Assembly: GCF_022414575.1 (NCBI RefSeq)
Contig: NZ_JADWYQ010000010.1
Location: forward strand, 77,283 to 141,282
DNA: 64,000 nucleotides
Source: Streptomyces sp. MUM 178J
GTDB lineage: Bacteria > Actinomycetota > Actinomycetes > Streptomycetales > Streptomycetaceae
Direction of reading: 5' to 3'
Part shown: positions 31,665 through 40,815 of the stretch, piece by piece
Numbering within the stretch: position 1 is the stretch's first letter
Layout: each line of letters opens with the position of its first letter
Translations under genes and position numbers: made by a program
Notes under the pieces: model-generated
What the model was told of the DNA's origin: nothing
The model's input: only the letters and a program-made list of their open reading frames with translations
The model's database searches: none

Positions 31665-34600
31665 GATCACCCTTCAGCTTCGCCTCGGCCTCGTCCGCGG
31701 ACAGGCCCTCCACCTCGCGCAGCAGCGCCTCGAACTCGTCCAGACCGATCGCCTCGGCCTGGTGGGCGCGGATCGCGGCGGCCAGACCCGGCACGGTCGG
31801 CGCCTCGAAGACGGCGCTCATCGGGAAGTCGCCGTGCGCCTGCCGCAGCCGTCCCACGATCTGGATCGCGAACAGCGAGTTGCCGCCCAGGTCGTAGAAG
31901 TCGTCATCGGGGCCGATCGGCGACACCCCGAGCATGTCGCGCCAGACCCGGGCCACGGACTGGGCGACATCGTCGTCGGGCCACACCGTCGCCGGATCCC
32001 AGTCGTCGTCGGACTGCTCCCGCCCGCTGCCCAGCGCGTCGGTGAACGACGTCGCCGTCAGGCCCGCCTGATCGGCCAGCACGTCCTGGAAGTCCGCCTT
32101 GGAGACCACGACCTGCGGCAGCCCCCCGGCCAGTGCCGCACGCGCCAGCGCCAGGCCGTCGGCGACCGGCACGCCCTGCGTGCGGCGCAGCCGCTCGTAC
32201 AGCTCCCGCACCTCGGGCAGGCCCGCCATCTGCTGCTCGAACCAGTCGTCCCACTCCCACTGCGCCCAGTCCACGGCGACCGTGTTCCGGCCGGCCGCCG
32301 CGGCGGCCTGCGCGAAGGAGTCCAGAAACGCGGCGGCGGCACAGTTCTCCGACTGGCCGAAGCCGCCGATGACGCCGGTGGCGGCCGAGCCGACGAGGAA
32401 GAAGTCGAGCGGCTCGGCGGCCAGCAGCTCCTCCAGCAGCAGGGTCGAGCGCACCCGGGCGGCCAGGACCGGGTCGAAGTCGCCGCGCGTCTTCAGCGCC
32501 ACCAGGCCGGAGCCGCGGGCGTCGGCGCAGTGCAGCACACCGCGGACGGCGCCGAGCAGTTCCCGGGCCCCCGCGACGACGTCGGCGGCCTGGGCGGGGT
32601 CACCGAGGTCCGCGCCGCGGTACGCGACCGCCTCCGGCCGCGCCCGGCACAGCGCCGCCAGCCGCGCCACCCGGTCCCGGACCCGCTCGTCGCCGCCCGC
32701 CGTACCCGACAGCCACGCCGCCCAGTCGCCCTCGGCGGGGAACTCCGGGTCGCCGACCAGCAGCAGCCGCGCTCCGGCCGCCGCCAGTTCCTCGGCGAAG
32801 GCCAGCCCGGCCTCACCCGACACACCGGTCACCAGGTAGCCGGCGTCCTCGCGCCATGCCCGCTCTGCCGGGACCTCCTCCAGCTCCACGGGTGCGAACG
32901 CGCGCACCAGCCGCTGCGCGCCGCGGAGGGCGACGAGCGACTCCCGCCCCGGGCCCGCCAGTTCGGCGGCCAGCCGGCGCGTCGTCCGGGCCAGCCCGGC
33001 GGCGTCCGCGGGGAGCGTGATGTCGACGGCGCGGCAGGTCAGCCAGGGGTACTCCTGGGGCAGCACGGTGACCGCGCCGTACACGGCGGCGCGCTCCGGC
33101 CGGGTCACGGCGGTCCCGTGGGCGTCCTGCAGTCCGTCGGTGACCACGTCGACGCGCACCGGCCGGGTCCCGCCGCCCTCGCCCAGGGCCTGGGCCAGAC
33201 AGACCAGGCTGTGGAAGCCCGCGTCCAGTGCGTCGGCGCAGCGGCCGGCGGCGTCCCGCCCGTCGTCCGCCCGGCCCGTGACCGACCAGGCGTGCAGCAC
33301 CCGGCCGGGCAGCAGGCCGTCCCGCCCCAGCTCCCGCACGACCTGCGGCAGCGCGTCGGGGTCCGCGGGGTCGGCGGTGAAGTCGTGCGCGGAGGAACGG
33401 GCGTACGCCGTGCCCTTGCGCACCGTGGCGACCGTGTGGCCGCGGGCGCGCAGTCCGGCGGAGACCTCGTCGGTCAGACCGTGCTCGTCCGCGAGGACCA
33501 GCCAGGCCGCCGTCGCCTCCGCGGAACCCGGGTCCGCCTCGCCGGCCGACGCCCCCGACGCCTCCGACGGCTCCGGCGCGTCCGGCAGCAGCGGCGCGCG
33601 GCGCCACACCGGGGCGTACGTCCAGCGGGCCGGGTCGGCGCGCAGATTCCCGCCGGGCGCCTCCTGCGGCTTGGGCAGCAGATGGCTGCGGCCCTCGAAG
33701 GGATATGCGGGCAGTGGGACACGGCTTCGCTCCCTGCCGCGGTGGAGTGCCGCCCAGTCCGGCCCGGCCCCCAGCCGCCACAGCTCCGCCAGCCCTTCGC
33801 GCAGTGCCCGCTGCTCTGCCGGACCCTGCTCGCCGCGCGGCCTGCGCAGCAGCGTCACCGTCGGGGGCGGCGCGGGGCGGCTGCGCACCAGACCGCTGAG
33901 CTGACTGCCCGGTCCGACTTCCACGAGCACGGCGGGACCGCGCTGTGCCAGTGCGGCGATCCCGTCCGCGAACCGCACCGGACGGCGGGTGTGGGCCACC
34001 CAGTACTCCGGGTCCACGGCCTGCTCGTCGGTGATCCAGGCGCCCGTGACATTGGACAGGAACGGGATGCGCGGCTTGTTCAGCCGCACCGAACGCAACA
34101 CCTCGGCGAGTCCGGGCAGCGCCGGCTCCACCAGCGCGGTGTGGAAGGCGTGCGAGGTCTCCAGCTCGCGCACCGGCACACCCCGCTCCCGAAGCAGCCG
34201 GCGCGCCTCGGCGATCTCCTCCGGGGCGCCCGCGACCACGCACGACTCCGGTGCGTTGACGGCGGCGATCGTCGCACGGCCGTCCAGCGCCTCGGCGAGC
34301 GACTTCTCGTCGAGCGGCGCCGACAGCATCCGGCCGGGCGCGAGCTCCTGCATCAGCTCGGCCCGCCGGGCCACCACCCGCAGCGCGTCCTCGAGCGTGA
34401 ACACCCCGGCCAGGCAGGCCGCGACGAGCTCGCCCAGGCTGTGCCCGGTCATGGCGTCGGGGTGCACCCCCCAGGACATCAGCAGCCGCGCCACGGCGTA
34501 GTCCACGCAGAACACGGCAGGCTGGGTGTACCTGGTCTGCCGCAGCCGCTCCGCCGCCTCCTGTGCGTCCGCCCCGGGTGCGTCCGCCTGGTGTGCGTCC

Positions 34601-36450
34601 GCCCCGTGTGCGTCCGCCTCCTTCGCGCCGGAGCCGGCGGCGAACGCGACCTCGCGGACGTCCCAGCCGGTCAGCGGCAGCAGGATCTCCGCACAGCGGT
34701 CGAACGCCTCGCGGAACACCGGTTCGGTGCGGTAGAGCTCCGCGCCCATGCCCGCGAACTGCGCCCCCTGACCGGGGAAGAGGAACACCACGTCGGGCGT
34801 CGGGCCGCCCTGCGGGACGGGTTCCGTCGCGGCCGCGGGGCGGCGCAGCGCGGCGACGGCCGCGGCGCGGTCGGAGGCCACCACGGCACGGCGGCGGGCG
34901 AACGCGGCCCGCCCCAGCTGCAGTGTGTACGCGGCGTCGCCGAGACCTGCGTCCGGCTCCGCCTCCAGGGCCGCGGCCAGCCGCTCCGCGGCGGCCCGCA
35001 GCGCCTCGGGCGTGCGGGCCGACAGCGGCAGCACATGCCAGTGGTCGTCGGCCGCCACCGCGGCGGCCCCGCCGTCCCGGTCCGCGGCGGCGAGGCCGCC
35101 GCGGAGACGACCGGCGGCCGGGGCGGCCTCCAGCACGACATGGGCGTTGGTGCCGCCGATGCCGAAGGCGCTCACCCCGGCGCGCGGCGGCAGCTGTGTC
35201 CGCGGCCACGGCCGGCCCGCGGCGTCGATCCGGAACGGCCCCTTCTCCAGGTTCAGTCGCGGATTGGGATCGGTGAAGTGGGCGGTCGGCGGTATGAAGC
35301 GGTGCTCCAGCGCCAGCACCGCCTTGATCAGGCCGGTGACGCCCGCCGCGGCGTCGAGGTGGCCGACGTTTGACTTCACGGAGCCCAGATGGACCGAACC
35401 CGGTGCGAGGTCCGGGCCGAAGACCTCGGTGAGCGCCTGCACTTCGATCGGGTCGCCGAGCGGTGTGGCGGTGCCGTGCGCCTCGACGTACTGGACCGTG
35501 CCCGGCTCCACGCCGGCGACGGCCAGCGCCTCGGCGATCACCTCGCTCTGCCCCCGCTGCGACGGAGCGGTGAAGCCGATCTTGGCGGAGCCGTCGTTGT
35601 TGACGGCGCTGCCGCGGATCACGGCATGGATGTGATCGCCGTCGGCGACCGCGTCCTCCAGCCGCTTGAGCACCACCATCGCCACGCCGTCGCCCGAGAC
35701 GGTGCCGGTGGCAGCGGCGTCGAAGGGACGGCAGCGGCCGTCAGAGGACAGGATCGCGCCCTCCTCGTACCGGTAGCCGCGAGGCTCGAACTCCCGCACC
35801 GCCACACCGCCGGCCAGCGCCAGATCCGACTCCCGGGTGAGCAGCGACTGCACCGCCAGATGCACCGTCACCAGCGATGACGAGCAGGCGCTCTGCACGG
35901 TGAAGCTGGGCCCGGTCAGACCGAGCTTGTACGACACACGCAGCGCGAGCATGCCCGGGTCGTTGCCGACGGCGACCTGGATCTCGTCCGAGACCCGGCC
36001 GTCCTGTGACGTGTGGGGCACCCGCTCACGCAGATAGCCGCTGCCCGCCACGCCGGCGAACACGCCCGTGGGGCCGTCGAACGTGCCCGCCGGGTAGCCG
36101 GCCCGCTCCAGCGCCTGCCACGAGGTCTCCAGCAGCAGCCGGTGCTGCGGATCCATCAACTCCGCCTCGGCGCGGGTGACGCCGAAGAAGTCCGCGTCGA
36201 AGCGGTCGTACCCCTCCAGCGGGAAGCCGGACTTCACCAGCGCCGGATCGTCCAGCAGCCGCTGGGGCACTCCGGCCGCGGCCAGCTCCTCGTCCGTATA
36301 GCGGGTGCTGCCCTCCGCACCGGACACCACCAAGCGCCACAGCGCCTCGACGTCCTCGGCGCCGGGGAAGCGCCCGCTCATCCCGATGACGGCCACGCAC
36401 TGCTCGGGCAGTCCGGGCAGCTCGGTCTGGTGCGTCTCGCGTTCCGTCAT
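31657..36450 (-). CDS. Type I PKS module: KS-AT(malonyl)-KR*-ACP
   Basis: 1597 residues from ATG 36450 (ATGA overlap). The KS (about 17-430) has Cys189 in VQSACSSSLV, VEAHGTATPLGDP and KSNVGHLDAAAG. The AT (about 530-860) has FLFPGQGAQFAGMG, TGHSLGELVAA and SHAFHTALV; the HAFH form predicts malonyl-CoA. A short ADAHGADAHQADAPGADA repeat is inserted in its N-terminal part. The KR region keeps a weak nucleotide loop (VTGVSGEAGLAFAEE) but its active site reads GQSENCAAAAFLD, so the catalytic Tyr is Asn (32344-32346) and the helper Asn is Ala; it should not reduce the ketone. The ACP has DDDFYDLGGNSLFAIQ. No DH or ER is present. The expected extension is a beta-keto C2 unit. Confidence 0.92.
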   Translation of the reverse strand: MTERETHQTELPGLPEQCVAVIGMSGRFPGAEDVEALWRLVVSGAEGSTRYTDEELAAAGVPQRLLDDPALVKSGFPLEGYDRFDADFFGVTRAEAELMDPQHRLLLETSWQALERAGYPAGTFDGPTGVFAGVAGSGYLRERVPHTSQDGRVSDEIQVAVGNDPGMLALRVSYKLGLTGPSFTVQSACSSSLVTVHLAVQSLLTRESDLALAGGVAVREFEPRGYRYEEGAILSSDGRCRPFDAAATGTVSGDGVAMVVLKRLEDAVADGDHIHAVIRGSAVNNDGSAKIGFTAPSQRGQSEVIAEALAVAGVEPGTVQYVEAHGTATPLGDPIEVQALTEVFGPDLAPGSVHLGSVKSNVGHLDAAAGVTGLIKAVLALEHRFIPPTAHFTDPNPRLNLEKGPFRIDAAGRPWPRTQLPPRAGVSAFGIGGTNAHVVLEAAPAAGRLRGGLAAADRDGGAAAVAADDHWHVLPLSARTPEALRAAAERLAAALEAEPDAGLGDAAYTLQLGRAAFARRRAVVASDRAAAVAALRRPAAATEPVPQGGPTPDVVFLFPGQGAQFAGMGAELYRTEPVFREAFDRCAEILLPLTGWDVREVAFAAGSGAKEADAHGADAHQADAPGADAQEAAERLRQTRYTQPAVFCVDYAVARLLMSWGVHPDAMTGHSLGELVAACLAGVFTLEDALRVVARRAELMQELAPGRMLSAPLDEKSLAEALDGRATIAAVNAPESCVVAGAPEEIAEARRLLRERGVPVRELETSHAFHTALVEPALPGLAEVLRSVRLNKPRIPFLSNVTGAWITDEQAVDPEYWVAHTRRPVRFADGIAALAQRGPAVLVEVGPGSQLSGLVRSRPAPPPTVTLLRRPRGEQGPAEQRALREGLAELWRLGAGPDWAALHRGRERSRVPLPAYPFEGRSHLLPKPQEAPGGNLRADPARWTYAPVWRRAPLLPDAPEPSEASGASAGEADPGSAEATAAWLVLADEHGLTDEVSAGLRARGHTVATVRKGTAYARSSAHDFTADPADPDALPQVVRELGRDGLLPGRVLHAWSVTGRADDGRDAAGRCADALDAGFHSLVCLAQALGEGGGTRPVRVDVVTDGLQDAHGTAVTRPERAAVYGAVTVLPQEYPWLTCRAVDITLPADAAGLARTTRRLAAELAGPGRESLVALRGAQRLVRAFAPVELEEVPAERAWREDAGYLVTGVSGEAGLAFAEELAAAGARLLLVGDPEFPAEGDWAAWLSGTAGGDERVRDRVARLAALCRARPEAVAYRGADLGDPAQAADVVAGARELLGAVRGVLHCADARGSGLVALKTRGDFDPVLAARVRSTLLLEELLAAEPLDFFLVGSAATGVIGGFGQSENCAAAAFLDSFAQAAAAAGRNTVAVDWAQWEWDDWFEQQMAGLPEVRELYERLRRTQGVPVADGLALARAALAGGLPQVVVSKADFQDVLADQAGLTATSFTDALGSGREQSDDDWDPATVWPDDDVAQSVARVWRDMLGVSPIGPDDDFYDLGGNSLFAIQIVGRLRQAHGDFPMSAVFEAPTVPGLAAAIRAHQAEAIGLDEFEALLREVEGLSADEAEAKLKGDHV

Positions 36451-38333
36451 GCGTTCCCCCCGTGCGGGTCGGAAGTGGACCGGCCGTGTTCGCCGGAGTC
36501 GTTCTGTGCCGCGAGCAGTTCGTCCAGGGCGCCCGCGAGTTCCCGTACGTTCGGCCGGTCGAAGAGCATGCGGAGCGACACCGCGGCGCCCAGCTGCTCC
36601 GTGGCGATGGCCACGGCCTGGGTGGCGAGCATCGAGTGGCCGCCCAGTTCGAAGAAGTCGTCGTCCAGGCCCACCCGGTCGACGCCGAGCACCTCGGCCC
36701 AGATGTCGGCGAGCGCCTTCTCCACGGGCGTGCCCGGGGCCGCGAAGTCCGCGTCCAGGTCCGGGCGGACCGCGTCGGGCGCGGGCAGCGCCCGTCGGTC
36801 CACCTTGCCGTTGAGCGTCAACGGCAGCCGGTCCAGGGCCATGTAGACGTTCGGCAGCATGTAGTCGGGAAGCGTCCGAGCCAGGTGCTCGCGCAGCTCC
36901 GACGGTCCGGCCGGGGCCGCGGCCACCCAGTACGCCACCAGGCGCGGGTCCCCTGCGGCGTCCTCGTCGACGGCCACGACCGCGTCGCGCACCGCGGGGT
37001 GCCGGGTGAGCGCGTTCTCGATCTCTCCCGGCTCGATGCGATAGCCGCGGATCTTGACCTGGTGGTCCAGGCGGCCCAGGTACGCGTGGTCGCCGTCCGC
37101 GTCACGCCGTGCTGCGTCGCCCGAGCGGTACCGCCGGGCGCCGGGCGCCGCCGCGTCCGGATCGGGCAGGAACCGCTCCGCGGTGAGGGCCGGGCGGCCC
37201 AGATAGCCGCGCGCCACGCCCGCCCCGCCGACGTACAGCTCACCGGCCGTGCCCGTGGCCGCCTCGGCGCCGTCGGCGTCGACGACGCGCATCGTCCAGC
37301 CGTCGAGCGCCTCTCCGATCATGCTGCCGTCGCCGTCGAGGTCGGCCGCGGTCATCCGCCGGTATGTGGAGTGCACCGTCGTCTCGGTGATCCCGTACAT
37401 GTTGACCAGTGCGGGTGTCGCGTCGCCGTGGCGGGCGATCCACGGCCGCAGCATGCCGGGCGGCAGCGCCTCCCCGGCGAAGACCGCCAGCCGCAGCGCC
37501 AGTTGCGCGGGCGCGGCCCCCTGCGCCACCTGCTCCTCCTCGTACCGGATCAGCTGCCGGAAGGCGGCCGGGGTCTGGTTGAGGACGGTGACACGCTCGC
37601 GGTGCAGCAGCGCATGGAGGTCCTGTGGGGAGCGACGTACGTCCTCCGGCACGACGACGAGGCGTCCGCCGTGCAGCAGCGCGCCCCACATCTCCCACAC
37701 CGAGACGTCGAACGCCGCGGAGGAGAACATCGACCACACGTCCCCGGGCCCAAAGCCGAACCTGTCCCGCACACCGGTCAGCAGGGCCGTCACATTGCGG
37801 TGCTCGACCATGACGCCCTTCGGGACGCCTGTCGAACCGCTGGTGTAGATGACGTACGCGAGGTTCGCCGGGCCCGTTCCCGCGTCGTCGGGCGGGGTGA
37901 CGGGGTATGCGTCCGGCGCGGCGCCGCCCGGGCCGGTCACCACCGTGCGCTCGGCGCGGGGCCCGGCGTCGGCCGCGTCCGTGAGCAGCACCGCTGCGCC
38001 GGCGTCGGCCAGCAGGAAGGCCTGCCGCTCCGCGGGGCTCGCCGGGTCGACGGGAACATACGCGCCGCCGGCCTTCAACACCGCGAGCAGCGCCGTCACC
38101 AGGCCGGCGCCGCGCTCCATGCGGACGGCGACCGGCGTCTCCGGGCCGACGCCGAGCGTCCTGAGGCGGTGGGCGAGCCGGTTCGCGGCATGCTCCAGCT
38201 CCCGGTAGGTCAGTCGGCCGTCGCGGGCCGTCACGGCGACGGCGTCGCCGCGGTCCGCGGCCTGCCGTGCGAACCGCGCGTGGATCGTCGCGGAGGCTTC
38301 CCGGGCGGCCGGGGCCGTTTCGTCAACGGTCAA
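36447..38333 (-). CDS. NRPS: A(Thr-like)-PCP
   Basis: About 628 residues. The A domain has YVIYTSGSTGVPKG, FDVSVWEMWGALL, NMYGITETTVH, the hinge LDHQVKIRGYRIEPGE and LTLNGKVDR with the catalytic Lys. The specificity code D-V-W-N-F-G-M-V-H-K agrees at eight of ten positions with the standard threonine code, so Thr or a close beta-hydroxy analogue is predicted. The PCP has DDFFELGGHSMLAT. I place the start at TTG 38333, which follows GAGAGGAAC and overlaps the upstream stop by 11 bases; no ATG or GTG lies nearby and ATG 38435 would overlap the upstream gene by over 110 bases. No C domain is present; the preceding protein supplies it. Confidence 0.88.
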   Translation of the reverse strand: MTVDETAPAAREASATIHARFARQAADRGDAVAVTARDGRLTYRELEHAANRLAHRLRTLGVGPETPVAVRMERGAGLVTALLAVLKAGGAYVPVDPASPAERQAFLLADAGAAVLLTDAADAGPRAERTVVTGPGGAAPDAYPVTPPDDAGTGPANLAYVIYTSGSTGVPKGVMVEHRNVTALLTGVRDRFGFGPGDVWSMFSSAAFDVSVWEMWGALLHGGRLVVVPEDVRRSPQDLHALLHRERVTVLNQTPAAFRQLIRYEEEQVAQGAAPAQLALRLAVFAGEALPPGMLRPWIARHGDATPALVNMYGITETTVHSTYRRMTAADLDGDGSMIGEALDGWTMRVVDADGAEAATGTAGELYVGGAGVARGYLGRPALTAERFLPDPDAAAPGARRYRSGDAARRDADGDHAYLGRLDHQVKIRGYRIEPGEIENALTRHPAVRDAVVAVDEDAAGDPRLVAYWVAAAPAGPSELREHLARTLPDYMLPNVYMALDRLPLTLNGKVDRRALPAPDAVRPDLDADFAAPGTPVEKALADIWAEVLGVDRVGLDDDFFELGGHSMLATQAVAIATEQLGAAVSLRMLFDRPNVRELAGALDELLAAQNDSGEHGRSTSDPHGGNA

Positions 38334-39966
38334 GGTCGGTGTTCCTCTCAGTGCCGCAGCCGGCGGACCGGACCGCTGCGAGATCCGGGACCGGCTTGTC
38401 CGGGAAGGCGATGGCTTCTTCCAGCGCCTGCTCAAAGGCGGCCAGCAGCGCGGCCGGCGTGTCCGGTCCGAACAGGTCGGTGTCGTACTCGAGGGTCAGC
38501 GCGATGCCTTCGCCGCGCTCCTCCACGTACAGGCTCAGGTCGTACTTGGCGGTGTCCTGCGGTCCCGCGAGGTCGAGAACGCACTCGTCGAGCCCGGCGA
38601 AGACCGGGGCTCGGCGCTCGCCCAGATAGCTGAACATCACCCGGAAGACCGGCATGAAGTCGCGGGCGCGCCGCGCCACCAAGGCCTCCACGAGCTTGTC
38701 GAACGGCAGGTCCTGGTGCTCCGAGGCGTTCAGCACCGCCGTGCGCACCCGGCCGAGCAGCTCACGGAAGCCCGGGTTCCCGTCCAGCCGGGCACGCACC
38801 GGCACCATGTTGATCAGACAGCCGACCATGTCCTGGGTCTCGGGCCGATTGCGGCCCGCGGCCGGGATCCCGACCGTCATCTCCCCGGCCCGCGCCCACC
38901 CCGCCAGCAGCGCGTGGAACGCCGCGAGGTACGTCATGTTCGCCGTGGCCCGCTCCCGACGGCCGAACTCCCGCACCTCGCGCACCAGCCGGGGGCCGAG
39001 GGCGCGGGTGGCGACCGCGCCGCGGAAGCTCTTGGACGCGGGCCGCGGCCGGTCGGCCGGCAGGTCCGGGGCCTTCGGGTCGACGCCGAGCGCGGCGCGC
39101 CAGTGGTCGACCAGACGCCTCAGCCTCTCCCCGGCGAGCTCCCGGCGCTGCCAGGCGGCCAGGTCCGCGTACTGCACCGCCACCGCGGGCAGCCCGGCCC
39201 CCGCGGAGCCGTACAGCAGCCCCAGCTCCCGGTAGAAGATCTCCACCGAAGCCCCGTCGACCGCGATGTGATGGAACGTCACCAGCAGCCGGTGCTCGTC
39301 CTCGGCGACCTTGACCAGCCGGGCCGCCAGCGGGGGAGCGGCGGCGAGGTCGAAGACCCGTGCCGCCTCCTCGGCTGCGATGCGCTCCGCCCGGCCCGTC
39401 GCGTCGGGTGCTCCGGCCAGGTCGGTGTACGGCAGAGGCGCCGGCGCAGGCGGCTCGACTACCTGGTGCGGCCGGCCGGACACCGCCGCGTATGTCGTAC
39501 GGAGCACCTCGTGACGGGCCACCACGGCGTTCAGGGCCCGTCCGAGGGCCGCTCGGTCCAGGGCGCCGCGCAGCCGCAGCGCCGTCGGCACGTTGTACAG
39601 CGTGGAGCCGGGGTCGAGTTGCTGCATGAACCACAGCCGCTGCTGGGCGAAGGACAGCGGGGGCCGCTCCCCGCGCGGCCCCGGCCGTGGACCGGACGGC
39701 TCCGGCGGGGCGTCGCCCGCCCCCGGCGGCCTCTTCATGGCCTCGCGGACCAGCCCCGCCATGCCCTGAAGCGTGTCCGCGCCGAGCAGCTCGGCCGGGG
39801 CGACGCGGGCGCCCAGCTCCTCGTCGACGCGGGCGGCGAGCCGGCCCGCCGCGGCGTCGTCCCCGCCGAGCGCGCCGAACCCCGAACCGAGCCCTACGCC
39901 GGTGACCTTCAGCAGCTCGCACCACATATGGGCGAGCTCCTCTTCGACGAAACCCATGGCCGTCAT
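38323..39966 (-). CDS. NRPS: degenerate carrier plus condensation domain (PCP*-C)
   Basis: 547 residues from ATG 39966 (ATGA overlap with the type II thioesterase). Residues ~5-70 look like a carrier protein (EEELAHMWCELLKVTGVGLG), but the attachment motif reads FGALGGDDAAAGRL, so the pantetheine Ser is Asp37 and the domain cannot be primed. A full C domain follows (about 90-530), with LSFAQQRLWFMQQLDPGS (C1), VTFHHIAVDGASVE (C3) and the later conserved motifs (GCLINMVPVRA, QDLPFDKLVEALV). With no A domain, this protein must join a donor from another protein to the Thr-PCP encoded next. The dead carrier may be a docking element. Confidence 0.88.
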   Translation of the reverse strand: MTAMGFVEEELAHMWCELLKVTGVGLGSGFGALGGDDAAAGRLAARVDEELGARVAPAELLGADTLQGMAGLVREAMKRPPGAGDAPPEPSGPRPGPRGERPPLSFAQQRLWFMQQLDPGSTLYNVPTALRLRGALDRAALGRALNAVVARHEVLRTTYAAVSGRPHQVVEPPAPAPLPYTDLAGAPDATGRAERIAAEEAARVFDLAAAPPLAARLVKVAEDEHRLLVTFHHIAVDGASVEIFYRELGLLYGSAGAGLPAVAVQYADLAAWQRRELAGERLRRLVDHWRAALGVDPKAPDLPADRPRPASKSFRGAVATRALGPRLVREVREFGRRERATANMTYLAAFHALLAGWARAGEMTVGIPAAGRNRPETQDMVGCLINMVPVRARLDGNPGFRELLGRVRTAVLNASEHQDLPFDKLVEALVARRARDFMPVFRVMFSYLGERRAPVFAGLDECVLDLAGPQDTAKYDLSLYVEERGEGIALTLEYDTDLFGPDTPAALLAAFEQALEEAIAFPDKPVPDLAAVRSAGCGTERNTDLDR

Positions 39967-40742
39967 GCGAACGACACCCCGGTTCGCGCCGTGCGCACGG
40001 TCCTGTGCAGCAGATCCATGAAGCGCTGCGGCCGCGCGCCGAGATAGAAGTGGTCGCCCTCGAACAGGTGCAGCTCGGCGCCCGCGGTCGTGTGGCGGCT
40101 CCACTCCCCGGCCTCCGCCGCCCGCACGTCCGGGTCGCCGTCGGCCGTGCAGACCGTGACCGGGCAGCTCACGGCCGCGTCCGGCGCGGACCGGTAGTCC
40201 CGCAGGGCGCGCAGGTCGGCGCGGAGCGCCGGAATGAACAGCCGTACGAGTTCCTCGTGTTCGGCCACACCCTCGGCGGTGCCGCCGAGACCCATGACGC
40301 GCGCGAGGACCTCCGTGTCCTGCTCGTCCTCGATCCCGCTCAGCCGGTCGGCGCGGTTGGCGTGATGCGAGGGCGCCGCGCAGGCCGAGGCGATCAGCGC
40401 GGCGGGCGCCGCGGGCGAGAAGGGCTGCTCCAGCCGCCGGGCGACCTCGAAGGCGGCGATCGCGCCCATGCTGTGCCCGAACAGGACGGGCTGGCTGAGC
40501 GGCCGGGACCTTAGCGCACCGGCCGTGTGGTCGGCGAGCTGCGCCAGAGACGAGGCGGGTTCCTCGAACAGCCGGTTCTCCCGCCCCGGGTACTGGACGA
40601 CGAGCATCTCGACGTCCGGTGCGAGCGCCGCGGACAGCCCGAAGTAGTAGCTTGCCGAACCGCCGGCGTGCGGGAAGCAGACCAGCGTGTGCCGGGCCCC
40701 GGGTTTGGGATGGAAGCAACGGATCCAGCGGTCTGGGTCCAT
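39963..40742 (-). CDS. Type II (editing) thioesterase
   Basis: An alpha/beta hydrolase of about 259 residues with the thioesterase II signature: VCFPHAGGSASYY near residue 22, nucleophile Ser in LFGHSMGAIAAFEVA near 90, and the His in FEGDHFYLG near 230. These free-standing enzymes clear wrongly loaded carriers in NRPS/PKS lines. I chose ATG 40742; an in-frame TTG at 40760 behind AGGGAAC is a good alternative and would add six residues. Longer frames add only His/Thr-rich shadow sequence. It is the second gene of the biosynthetic operon, 73 bases after the FMN reductase. Confidence 0.9.
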   Translation of the reverse strand: MDPDRWIRCFHPKPGARHTLVCFPHAGGSASYYFGLSAALAPDVEMLVVQYPGRENRLFEEPASSLAQLADHTAGALRSRPLSQPVLFGHSMGAIAAFEVARRLEQPFSPAAPAALIASACAAPSHHANRADRLSGIEDEQDTEVLARVMGLGGTAEGVAEHEELVRLFIPALRADLRALRDYRSAPDAAVSCPVTVCTADGDPDVRAAEAGEWSRHTTAGAELHLFEGDHFYLGARPQRFMDLLHRTVRTARTGVSFA

Positions 40743-40815
40743 GTCTGTGTGACGAGTCAACGTGAGTTCCCTGCCGAGCCTCGTACGCGGGGTCGGTGAA
40801 GTCGAATGACGGGGG

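Noticed and set aside
36447..38435. ATG 38435 as start of the Thr-type A-PCP gene
   Set aside because: It would overlap the upstream C-domain gene by over 110 bases and adds basic shadow sequence; TTG 38333 with a nearby Shine-Dalgarno-like sequence fits the operon's coupling pattern.
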